64,000 nucleotides of DNA, taken from Diadema setosum. Its lineage: Eukaryota; Echinodermata; Echinoidea; Diadematoida; Diadematidae. Position 1 is the stretch's first letter, and the number at the start of each line of letters is the position of its first letter. Positions 46,911 through 58,429 of this stretch are shown in pieces. The stretch spans positions 13,659,991-13,723,990 of the forward strand of contig CM067062.1 of NCBI GenBank assembly GCA_033980235.1. The letters are read 5' to 3'. The notes below the pieces were generated by a model. That model had not been told where the DNA came from. It searched no databases and worked only from the letters and a program-made list of their open reading frames with translations. The position numbers were made by a program, and so were the translations under genes.

Positions 46911-49900
46911 ATGAATAAGATTGATATAATTTCGATGAATTGTCGTGGTTTGGGCAATCAGAAAAAAAGGAACGAGGTTTTTGATTTCTTGAAAGCTAGT
47001 AAATTTCATATATGTTGTTTACAGGATACTCATTTCAATGCCTTAGAAAAAGAAAATTTAAGAAGAGAGTGAGTGGGGCAGTGATTGTTATTTTAGTTTT
47101 GGCACATCAAATTCAAGGGGCGTAGCGATATTATTTCGTGAAGATATCACTATAGATATAAAAGGATATGAAACAGATGATAAAGGTAATTGGTTGATTT
47201 TAGATATGAAGTTAATTGAAAATTAATTTTCTTTGGTTAATATTTATGGACCAAATACAGACTCCCCAGGTTTTTATGAAAATATTCAGAAGCTTATACT
47301 TAAAACAGAAAACTCATTAGTTGTACTTTGTGGAGATAGGAATTTGGTACAAAATTTTGATTTGGACACGTGTAATTATGTACGGTTAAATAACCCTAGA
47401 GCAAAGAAGAAAGTAGATGAAATGAAATGTGATTTGGAGTTGGTAGACCCCTGGAGAATACAACATTCTACAGAGAAACAGTTTACATGGCGTCAAGATA
47501 ATCCTTTGAAATTAGCTAGATTAGATTTTTATTTGATATCTAAGAAAGCATTAACATTGGTTGATAAGGTAGATATAATGTCAGGTTTTAGGACGGATCA
47601 TTCTTTGATTACATTAAGTTTGAATTTAGGATATTGTAGGGGGCCGAGTTACTGGAAATTTAATAATACATTATTGAAAGATGATGTGTATATTGAAAAG
47701 ATAAAAGAATTGATTACACAAACAGTTAAATTTTATGCGATAAATGATATTTCTTATGATTGTAGAGATTGTCAATTTGTTATTAATGATCAATTATTTT
47801 TTGATACATTATTAATGATGATAAGAGGTGAAACAGTAAGTTATATGAGTCATAAGAAAAAAATGGAAAAGAATAAGGAAAAACAATTAGAAAAAGATAT
47901 AATTGAGTTGGAAGGATTGTTGTTAATACAACAAGATGAAGAATTGATTTTAGAGGAATTAAAAGAAAAGAGAGAATGTTTGGATAAAATTAGACAGGAA
48001 AAAGTGAATAGTATATGTTATAGATCGAAAATTAAGTGGATGGAATTTGGTGAAAAGCCTTCAACATATTTTTTGAATTTGGAAAAGGGTAATGTTATAG
48101 ATAAACAAATTTTACAATTGGTGGATGAAAATGGAAAGATATTAAATCAGCAACAGGAAATATTAGAGGAAGTAGCAAATTTTTATAGTTCTTTATATAA
48201 GAAGCAAAATGTTGAAGATATGGATTTACAAGAAATTTTAGAAGGTCAAGATATTCCAAGGTTAAATGAAACACTTAGATTGTCTTTAGAAGGCCATTTG
48301 CAAATAGAAGAACTGGATCAAATGTTGAAAAATATGAAAAATAACAAGTCACCTGGAATGGATGGATTTACTGTAGAATTTTTTAGAGTATTCTGGGAAG
48401 ATCTGAGGTTTTTAGTGTTGAGATCATTGAATTATGCATATACAGAGGAAAATATGTCTTTTTCTCAAAAATTGGGTGTTTTAGCTTTGATTCCTAAAGA
48501 AGATAAAGATAAGTATTATTTGAAAAATTGGCGACCAATTTCTTTGTTGAATGTAGTTTATAAATTAGCATCGGGATGTATTGCGAATCGAATTAAGAAG
48601 GTTTTGTCTTTTGTGATAAGTGAAAATCAGAAAGGGTTTTTATCAGGTAGATTTATTGGAGAGAATATCCGCCGTTTATATGATTTGATTTTATATACAG
48701 ATGTCAAAGATATTCCAGCATTGTTACTATTGATTGATTTTGAAAAAGCTTTTGATTCAATCTCTCATGAGTTTATAATAAAAGTGATGTCATTTTTCAA
48801 TTTCGGTCCCTCAATAATTTCTTGGATAAATATTTTATATGCTGACGCTTTTTCGTCTGCTCAGATCAATGGTTTTTTTACTGAGAGATTTAAGATAGAA
48901 AGAGGTTGCAGGCAAGGCGACCCTCTTTCTCCATATATATTTTTGTTATGCAGTGAAATATTAAATTTGATGATTTCTGGACCCAATTCATTTGAAGGGA
49001 TAAAAATAGATAATATGTTTCACAGAATAGTTCAATATGCAGATGATACACTGTTGACATTAAATGGTACAGAGAAGGATTTATTTATAGCAATGAATAT
49101 TGTTGATAGATTTGCAAATATATCTGGTTTAAAAATTAATGAAAATAAAACAAAAGTAATATGGATAGGGAAATGTAAGAATAAAGAAGATAGAATGTTG
49201 CCTGAAAGAAATCTTCATTGGGTGTATGAAGGAGGTTTTAAGTATCTAGGTATACATTTTTTTGTTGACTTAGAGAGAACTGTTCAGTATAATTATTATG
49301 AAAAAATGGAAGTGATTAGGAAACAAATGAACTCTTGGCGTAAACGCTATTTAACAGTGCTTGGTAGAATTGTAATTATTAAGTCATTGTTGTTATCAAA
49401 ATTGAATTATTTGTTTTTGTCTTTGCCAAGTCCAAAAGGTAATTTTTTGAATGAGATAAATGATATTTTTTATAGTTTTATATGGGAAAGGAAGCCGGAT
49501 AAAATAAACAGAATTCAAATGACTCAGACATATGCACAAGGGGGAGTGAAAATGATAAATATTTACACGCAGGTTACAGCATTGAAAATATCATGGATTA
49601 GGAGATTGTTATTTACAACGGATAAATGGTCAGAAAAATTATTGAGTATATTTTTACCCCAGACCCATCAATTAGATATGAGTCTCGGAAACGATTTTTT
49701 TTTTTTTGAACAAGCCTCACATACGTGTAATCCCTTTTGGAAAGAAGTATTCACAGCTTACGGCGATTTACTTTCGGTTTATTGTAATAATTTTCAATGT
49801 CAACCTTTGTGGAAAAATAATAAAATTACCATAGGGAATGTGTCGGTTTTCAAACGAAAGTGGTATAAAAAAGGAATTCGTTTTGTTAATGATTTGCTAG

Positions 49901-50697
49901 ACGAAGAAGGAAATGTATTATCATTCACTGCCTTTAAGAGGAAATATGATGTTGACGTTAATTTTTTAGATTATTTTGGATTGTGTCATGCGGTTACAGA
50001 AGCAGGTTGTGATGGAAATATGAATAATATGGAAAAGTTATGTCAACCAATTATACCTGATATCTTAAAATTGGTTATAAAACATCGTAAAGGATGCTCA
50101 CATATTTATGCTGTTTTGTTAAAGAATAGAAATTATGTATATCAATGTAAAGGATTTTTAAAATGGCGACAACTCATACAACTTGAAGAAAAGAAATGGC
50201 AATCTTTTTCGTTGGCCCCGTTCAAGTGCACGGAGGATGTTAATTTACGATGGTTTAAGTTTAAAGTAGTTAATAGAATTTTATATACAAATAAGATGTT
50301 GAATAGAATTGGATTGGTTGAAAGAAAAGAATGTTCATTTTGTAATGTGTATGTTGAGACTTTAATACATTTTTTGAGTGAGTGTCAATATGTTGATAGA
50401 TTGTGGGTTGAAGTAAGAGAATGGATTAATTTTAACACGGGGTTAGACATAACATTTACGACGGAAAATAAATTATTTGGTTTTGGGGGTATTAACAATT
50501 CGGCATTGAATTGTATTACCATGCTTGTGAGATATGAAATTTATGTTTGTAAAATAAGAAAAATAATACCTCGTTTTGATTTATGTAAATATAGTATAAT
50601 GGAATATTATGATAAAGAGAAATTTATTGCAAGAAATAATCACAAGTTGCAAGTGTTTCAGAAAAAATGGTGTCTCTTTAGACACCTTTTTTCTTGA
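46911..50697 (+). pseudogene. L1/Tx1-type ORF2 (endonuclease, reverse transcriptase, zinc knuckle) with two early lesions
   Basis: ATG at 46911 starts MNKIDIISMNCRGLGNQ, the classic N-terminus of an L1-clade apurinic endonuclease. A 4-bp tandem duplication (AGTGAGTG near 47069) shifts the frame and an in-frame TAA follows at 47224-47226. From 47227 the frame is open to 50697. The endonuclease remainder includes VNIYGPN, CGDRNLV (family norm GGDFN, so Phe is replaced by Arg) and TDHSLI. Reverse transcriptase motifs are NKSPGMDGF, WRPISLLNVVYK, LIDFEKAFDSISHEF, QGDPLSPYIF and YADDT (about residue 602 counted from 47233), then a C-x2-C-x8-H-x4-C knuckle (CSFCNVYVETLIHFLSEC). TTG at 47233 is not a true start. 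Codons are strongly AT-rich. Confidence 0.88.
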
Positions 50698-50973
50698 TGT
50701 ATATTATATTGTATTGAATTCGAAAAAGTATGATGTTATTTGAAATATGATGTATTACAAAAGAGAATAATAAATATCCCAGTGAGGAAAAAAAAAAAAA
50801 ACTCTTCGTAATTCATGCAAACTCATTGGCATAATTGCCAGAGATAATTAGTTAAGTGTTGTTTTGTTTTATTTTGGGGAAGTTTTCAGAACTGGATTTT
50901 TTTGGGGGGGTACTTTGTATTAAGAATTTACGGTACAATTTCTTTTTCAGGCATGTTTACTTCACCTTATATT

Positions 50974-51040
<67 letters not shown>

Positions 51041-51885
51041 CGTACATGAAATGGCGGGAATTTCACTTTGTAGGCCTATGGTGTATGCATGCATCTACTA
51101 GTACTCTTAATATTTCTTTTCGGTGTAATTTGCATAGTGATAACAAGGATTTTTGTGAGTTCTTCTTCCTTGTTAGACAAATTCACGCAGTACTTAAAAT
51201 TTCATCATTAATTTTGAGTGGATAGAAAGAATATACCTGGAGTTCTCAGGAATAACAAATCGCTACACGGATAGCTTCAAGTGTATTGAGGAAAGATTAC
51301 AATAATGAAATATATCTTATAGATAATAATAATGAAAATGATGAAAAATAAATGCATCGCTGGTAAACCATGAATTATTATGCGCTCGTATTGAACACCG
51401 ATACAGGAATGTGTGAAATGGGGCTGACTGCAGCGGATTTCTTCTCCTTATATTTCAACGCAACTTTTTTCGACAGCATGGCTTTCAGTTAATTAGTCTC
51501 CCTAATTCTGCAGGATGCTTCCTGAAAATTTCTTCATGTCTAGACAATAAGAAGCATCAAAATCTCCCTGTTTTGACGCAGGTATCATTTTTTCCCCTCA
51601 TCGAGTAGCATATACAGTATATAGCATATAAAGATCTTCCTAATTCTTCCTTATTAAAATCTCCCTGACTTTGACAACTATTTTATATCAGATGAATATT
51701 GGTTCTGGCCGTGCAACTGATTTGAGTATATAAGGTTGTGCATCTCAAAGTAGTGTATTCTGGATCTCAAAGTAGTCTATATTCTGGATAGGCATATGCG
51801 TAAAAAATCACAGTATATGTATCTTTATTGGCCTATATATGTATTATAAAGTCTTCGTCTATTCTTTATGAACGTGTTCGAACAG

Positions 51886-51931
51886 AGGTTCTTGTGGAAG
51901 CGGAGTTTCTCACCGTGGATCCATATATGAG
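51886..51931 (+). CDS. PTGR1: PTGR1 exon 2, unit 4
   Basis: Same 15 residues as the other copies with one synonymous change (CTC to CTT). It is the exon 2 nearest to exon 3, with a 728-bp intron between, so it is the most likely one in the mature mRNA. Confidence 0.9.
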
Positions 51932-52273
51932 GTATTATGAACAGTTGTCAAATTACTTCACTTGTTTTCCTTTTCAAAAGATACAAAAGTGAAAGATAAT
52001 ACAAGTGCATGGCATTCAATCAGATCTTATTACTACCATTTTGTGGTCGTTGTTGTTGCATGATTACGATCATTGTTCATGACCTCCCAAACATTTCAAT
52101 TTGCTATTTAGCCTTTTACGACGAGTACATACACGTTTTCAAACGAGAATCTTGTACTTCTGATCCCACTGCGTGTGCATGATAACGGCTCCGCATCTTT
52201 TCTTTCTATAGCTGGACAAACAGTATACTACACGTCTACCATTAGCAATGTTGAAAGGGATCTCAAAAGACTA

Positions 52274-52500
52274 TTGATATTGATATTGATATTGATATTG
52301 ATATTGATATTGATATTGATATTGGTATTGATATTGATATTGATATTGATATTGATGTTGATATTGATATTGATATTGATATTGATATTGATATTGATAT
52401 TGACATTGATATTGATATTGATGTTGATTTTGATATAGATATTGATATTGGTATTGATATTGGTATTGATATTGATTTTGATATTGATATTGATATAGAT
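52274..52500 (+). repeat. (GATATT)n hexanucleotide microsatellite
   Basis: About 38 imperfect copies, directly at the right end of tandem unit 4. At the junctions between units 1-2, 2-3 and 3-4 only the first few bases of the array (TTGATAT) remain before the next unit begins. Ile/Leu-rich ORFs here are translation of the repeat. Confidence 0.92.
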
Positions 52501-52659
52501 GAAATTGATGCTACAACGAGAAAAAGTGTATGAGGGGAAAATAAATCTGACCATTATGAACAACCTATTAATGCTAATAATCATCACATCCAGCTGAAGG
52601 CACTTCCCTTCTGTTTAAGACGTGCGCTGCTAAATATGATCTAACCTCTCTCTTTTCAG

Positions 52660-52716
52660 ACCTTACAACAGGATGATTGCAGAAGGCATGGTGATGGTTG
52701 GAGAACAAGTGGCAAG
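52660..52716 (+). CDS. PTGR1: PTGR1 exon 3 (single copy)
   Basis: After a CTCTCTTTTCAG acceptor the exon completes Arg and encodes PYNRMIAEGMVMVGEQVA with donor AAG|GTATGT (phase 2 in and out). It corresponds to vertebrate [20 protein letters not shown]. The GxxMMGxQVA pattern lies at the start of the substrate-binding lobe. It is 57 nt and too short to appear as an ORF. Confidence 0.88.
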
Positions 52717-53973
52717 GTATGTGTTCAAGAATCTATACTTGGGTTCACCTTCCCACCTCCCTGGTTCAACGGAAAGCATCCATAAACATCAATCAATCAA
52801 TCAATCACGATAGCTTCAAATGGAGCGCCGACAAGCCCCCAGTTTCTTTGGGGACCATGTATACTACTTTCCAACTTTCTCGGATAAAAAGTCCCCATTT
52901 TTGAGAAGATTATGACAATGATTTATGTTTTACAAGTTCATTGATACACGCTGGAAAATTAGTACTAAGTAGCAGTATATTATGCTTTGTACCGTTCTTT
53001 TCCTATCATGTATATGTTATTATGTTTATTTCAATTTGATTCAATTAATCCATTTATCTCATACTCCTCATTAATGAATATTACATCAGAAATGATAGCA
53101 CAAGTTATTTTACCTTGTCAACAATGTACAAAAATAAACAATATATATATATACATACATAATATACTTGAAAATAACACAGTAATTGTAATGATAACTG
53201 GCCGAAATCGAAATGGAGTTGTACAAAGAGAAGTATCACGGGACCTACATGAAAGCTAGCTTGTTTGGCTGTAAGCCCCCAGTAATCACTGTTTGTGAAA
53301 AAGAGAACGGATAAAACGGATAGAAGTTTAGACCAGGCGATTTAATAGTACCAAATGGACTGAAATGGCCGCCAGCTGCGAGTAACACGTCACCTTATCA
53401 CCTCTCCCGAATCTCATTTGGATATCTATCTTTGGATACTGATATTGACACCTCCTGCTATATCAACTTATCATAATGAGTACCCAGACAAGGAAGGTGC
53501 TGCCAAGGAAGTAATATTTCTCCTATCCCTATCTCTATGCAAGTCATCCCTTCAATATTTTCCTATATGTTATGTATTATGTACGAGGCCTGCTTGCAAA
53601 TCAAGCAATGCTTAAGCTGTAGCCCTTCTGCGTTATTCATTGCGTCACTGTTCTGTTGGACATTTATGTACAGGCAATGAAGAAATGTATTGCTGTATAT
53701 TCTAAAGGTAATGAAAAAACTCATTTTTGTTAGCAACTAATGTTCATGTAAATTATCCATTTATATGTATGGTACCATTAATGTATATGATATAATGTTT
53801 ATGTATCTGCATGAGCAATGATATAATGCATGCAGGAACCAATCAAATCAAATCAAATCAAATCAAATAAGAGAAGCGGGGTAGGCCCTATGTCTATTGT
53901 GATGAAAGGAATGAAATAAGTGACATCAATTGAGCCATTTTTGGTGCCTGGCGTCAAGTTCTGGGTAGACAAT

Positions 53974-54006
<33 letters not shown>

Positions 54007-54797
54007 AGGGAGAGAGAGGGAGGAAGAGACGAGGTACATGAAGAGTGCAGAACTGGTGACCCTGACGGCAAGGCCCAGATTAGCACTCTGCAATAGCGCG
54101 TTGAAAAGAATGTTTGCATACCACAATATTATATACATCATTTATTATACAGGGGCGGATCCAGGAATTTCGTAAAGAGGGGGCGCGTTTACAAAATTAA
54201 AGGAAGGCGCACGCACCCCTCCCCCCATTTTTTTTCTTTTTATTTCTTTTGTTTCAACAAAAAAATAAGGGGGGTGCGCCGGTTGCGGTCCTCCCTAATT
54301 TACATAATTACTAAAGAAAGTAAAGTAAACACATTATTTTTAAAGTTTTCTTACAGTCAAAGAACTGCATTTTATAATCGAAACTACGGAAGTAGTATGC
54401 ATTTCCTTCAGTCAAAAGGAAATGGTTTGCAATATCAAAAGACTATTTGTCTATGCAAATACCACCTGATTAGCATCTTATGCATATTAATACCCGAATG
54501 TACCAGAAGTCAATGGTCAAGGTCGACTTAAGAAATTGTATCAGTTTACGCAATAACTCAAGACTAGACTATGCAAATTTCACCAAACCTGGTCCAAAGA
54601 TGACGTATGATGGGGCAAGTGATTAAGCAGTTTTTGAGTAAAATCAGCAAGAGATCAAAGGTAAAAAATTTCAAGGTCAATGCTAAAATTTAATTGTTTT
54701 CCCCATATTTATAAAGCGTCTGAAGGTACTTTCTTCAAACTTACTGACTGCATACAATGTACTACCAAAATAAGATTCTCCAGAGAGTTTCAGGTCA

Positions 54798-54821
54798 AGA
54801 GGTCAAAGGTCAAAGTTCAGG
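54798..54821 (+). promoter_or_regulatory. Clustered AGGTCA half-sites (nuclear-receptor-like)
   Basis: Sequence around 54790-54825 carries AGGTCA half-sites in direct orientation with spacings of two and one bases, then a related AGTTCA. Similar AAGGTCA copies recur near 54915-54960. A DR1 spacing is that of RXR/PPAR/HNF4-type sites. Since the copies lie in a repeat, this may be coincidental. Confidence 0.25.
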
Positions 54822-57800
54822 TGAAAGAGTTTAAATTTCACTTTTTTTCTATGTATCTCGCAAATGGTTCAAGGTGTCTTCATAGAACTTGGTACTGGCA
54901 TGGATTTTGTAGGGAATTTAGGGGTCATTTGTCAAAGGTCAGGGGTCAAAGATCAAAGTCAATTGGGCCCTCAAAATTTCACTATTTATCTCATGTGTTT
55001 TTGCAATGCTTGTAGGATTTCTCTTGAAACTTCATATATACATGTATTATCTAATGGATATTCTCTGGGGAATTTCCTGCCAAAATGTCAAAGCTCTGAT
55101 AAAAGTGCTATATTTCACTTTTTTTTCATATCTTGAATGTGAATCAAGGTGAGATCATGAAACTTATAGTACATATTAATTGTGCATGTTCTACCTGACA
55201 GTGATACCTTTGTTTATTATCGAAAAAACGTTAAGCCCTCGCCTCTCGAGTGTTTTTGTTTCCTCTTGATAAGTAGGAAAGGACATGAAATTCAGTGACA
55301 TGGTTTAGTCATCACCGTCATTACATTTAATGTAATGGGTCGCATGGAAGTTAATTTTGATGCACACGTGTATAACCTCTTACATTCTTTATACCTTTTA
55401 CATTTTTTCCTGTGTATTTCTTTTAATTTAACCTCTGACATCTTTACACTAAACCAATTAACATAATTATTTTTGGGGAAAAAGCTTCAAGATCATGTAG
55501 GTCATATTAGCTGATATGTGGTGGAATATAACATTCTTTGGACGGCCAGGGAGTTACATTTTCCCAAGGGAAAACAATCACAACCAGGGAGAATATGACA
55601 TTTACGATTCACGTAAAAAGTTCCCTGTGACGATCTGCCGACAAATCACATCATAGTAATTGTAAAAGCCATCGAAATAACTCTTTTATGGCTGTGAACA
55701 TAGTATTTCTGCTCTGATTTATGGTTGAAATTGACTGATTTTAAGTCAGAGACTGAGATTATTTGACTTAAAGTTCATGTATAACATCTCCTTTATTGTT
55801 CACATGACAAGTTTTGCATATTATTGCCATATCAAAATGTTATTGTGTATAAAATTCCTAGCATAGTTCCCATGCAATAGTATCCATTGTATACTGAGTT
55901 AACATATTTTTTTTTTCCAGAAACAGACTTTGTTTCTAACTCAAGCTTGTAAGTTCTTAATGACCAAATTGTGTGCAGCTACCCTTGCATCCACATTGCA
56001 CAATCAGTTTGATGTAAAAAGCCTCTTATTCGCTTGATTGCCTAGAAAAATACAATGAAAATTAGAATTCACAATTTCTCAGTATTTTTTGTAATGATTT
56101 TCTAACCATGACCTCAGTTGTGTACTGCTTGCAAGGGAAACACAGTCTTTTTATAAGCAATATTGTTCCAATTTGCATCATTTCATATGTAGGCTCTACT
56201 GTTAGATTTGCATAATCATATTTAAAGAGTGTCACTATCGATTGTTATTTTTTCCACCCTGCAAAGTATTTATGCAATGAGGGAAAGTTGCTAGCAAAAA
56301 TCATGTCAAAGATCAATATGTTTTGAAATTTCACGTCTGATGTACTTATTTACATAATTTATGCTTAAAATGCCTAAGTTAATTTAACAATATGGAAACA
56401 ATTTAAGCAACTGAAAAGTGTTGTTGTGAGAATATTGTCTCATTCTATTAGCTTTTTGGATATTAAGTTCAAAGCGATTAAAGACATTGTCACCTTAAGG
56501 CTTATTGTTTGTCCTGATTATCTGCAGATGTGTAGGTATTGATATGCATATGCAAATAAAAGGTTGCTTTCATAGAGACAACTTGTCTCTTCAGATGAAT
56601 CATTTACTTTTGACCCAAGGAACATCCATACCAGGTTCAAACTTTGTACTGCAAGTACAAAGATCCAGTATTTAATAGTTTAGAAATTGTCTCAAAAATG
56701 CAGATTTTTGCACAATAACTTGCGTTGTTATGCAAATTTTATGTTAATTTAAATAGGAATGAAATCAATTTTTGCAGGAATTGTTTCCACTTACTCAATA
56801 GAATTCTGTTTTTTTGCCAAATAAGGTATTTCCGCTGGATGCACATATATTTTTAAATAATTCTTATATGTGTTTTGCATAAATTATGCAAATTCAGGCT
56901 TATTTGCATAGATACAGATTGTCTCTTTAGATGAAAAATTTTCAATTGCCCTAGGGAACATCTGTGCCAAGTAGGACATTTGTACTAAAAAATGCAGCGT
57001 TTACCCCCTTAGCAAGTCTACTACCACCAGCATGCAGCACAACACAATCGCTCGCTCGCGCAGAGCCAAATTCACTGTGCGCGCGCGGTCTCTTTTTTAT
57101 TAGGCCTTCTGTCATTTTGTTACGTAACTTGAAAATGTTTCCCCATGGGAGAACATTGCCAAGAATGTTCGCCCATGGGCGAACATAACGAATGGATCTC
57201 CATCACATGACTCTGTTTAGCCAATCACTAACCGGTATATTTGACTAACCCATTTAATATAAGACAATGCAAATTTATTCATTGTCTGAAGACATGCACT
57301 CAATATAGACTCTTTTAATTTGCGTTTAAATGAATATAAAGACGAGCAGCTTGTTATTTCGGGGAGAGGCCATTCCAGTATCTGGGGCCTGTATACATAA
57401 TCGGTTTTTGTTTTTTTTTTTTTTTTTTAGCGAAAATTGTTCGAGTACATGGATGGTAAAATGCGTCGCGTTGGCGGGTAGGATGATTAAGAATCAAATT
57501 GTGTGTGTTTTTTTTTTTTTTTCTGAACATGCCAGTAAAATCGTCCGGTAACCCCTTGGCAGCAGAATTTGAAAATAAACACAGAAAATGTACACCAAAT
57601 ATAGAAAGACACCGAAAAAAAAACATACTGAAAGCGCGTATGCTGTTGACCGTATGAAGAGTTAACCAAAGTTCAATCTTTGATTCAAAATAAATAAATA
57701 AATAAACAAGCGAAATTAAATCAGGGGTAAAAGAAAAACAAATAAAAGCATTGTAGGCTAGAGTGAAGAATATTTTCTAGACATCCCAAGAAGGAAGTAT

Positions 57801-58429
57801 CTCCAGGTCATCGATCATCGATATGTATGTGGTTTACAATATACTTTTATATGTAGGGCCTACTCGTTATGGTCAGGATGGTACAACACGAATCATTGAA
57901 TTATCCCGTGAATAATACTCCCGTTAGAAACGAGGCACCATGGTGACTTGCGTGAAACATTTAATGCGTCCAGGAACATAGGTACTTTCAGTTGACCACA
58001 ATGTACGCAAAGTAGGTCGGTATATACCCTACATCACGACATTCAAAATGCACGACGCCTACTGAACGTGTAATGGTGTAGAAATTCTTGGCGTTAAAAC
58101 TGGAGAAGCGGGTGGGGGAGGAGATGAAAATTTTGCTTCCATAAAATTAGATTCCATGCAATTGTGCATAAATAGTAATTATAAGGTGTAATAAAAATTG
58201 GAAGAAAAAAAAGACTGTAAAATGCGCAACTATTCACATGAGTAAGAAGTACAAGAAATAATGCGTTGAAATAAAAGCAGTTATTAAAATTCAGTTGATA
58301 CATCCTTGGAAATGAAGAGACAATAATGACCCGACCTAAACCCTCTTGGCTCAACAGTCATTGTGTACAGACAGATCGGACCTCAGGCTGGCAAATACTA
58401 TAAGTTACTACCCCTGTGCAAACACTTAA

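Larger units (their letters stand above)
38683..50800 (+). mobile_element. 12.1-kb L1/Tx1-type non-LTR retrotransposon with monomeric 5' array
   Basis: The element is bounded by a 13-14 bp target-site duplication and ends in a 13-14 nt A-tail (about 50788-50801). From 5' to 3' it has nine tandem monomers (38683-46069, one split by a nested 2.6-kb element), about 840 bp of unique leader, one long endonuclease/reverse-transcriptase ORF (46911-50697 with two lesions near its start) and a 90-bp 3' UTR. No ORF1-like coding was found. The architecture resembles rodent L1 elements, whose promoter is a monomer array. Without the nested element it is about 9.5 kb. Confidence 0.88.
37912..52279 (+). 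repeat. PTGR1 5' tandem unit 4, split by a 12.1-kb L1 insertion
   Basis: The unit is present as 37912-38682 and 50801-52279. It differs from units 1-3 in the right part. It lacks the internal duplication and its 22-bp filler, and has about 230 extra bases after the (TA)n run (about 51035-51272). It runs into a long hexanucleotide array. It is the unit joined to exon 3, so its right part probably keeps the original arrangement. Confidence 0.9.

Noticed and set aside
47233..47235. Start codon of the L1 ORF at 47233, and of the CR1 ORF at 23904
   Set aside because: Both are TTG codons inside frames that continue upstream past a stop or frameshift. The true N-termini are at 46911 and 24135.
52175..52587. 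Long Ile/Leu- and Asn/Ile-rich ORFs on both strands
   Set aside because: Translation of the (GATATT)n microsatellite.
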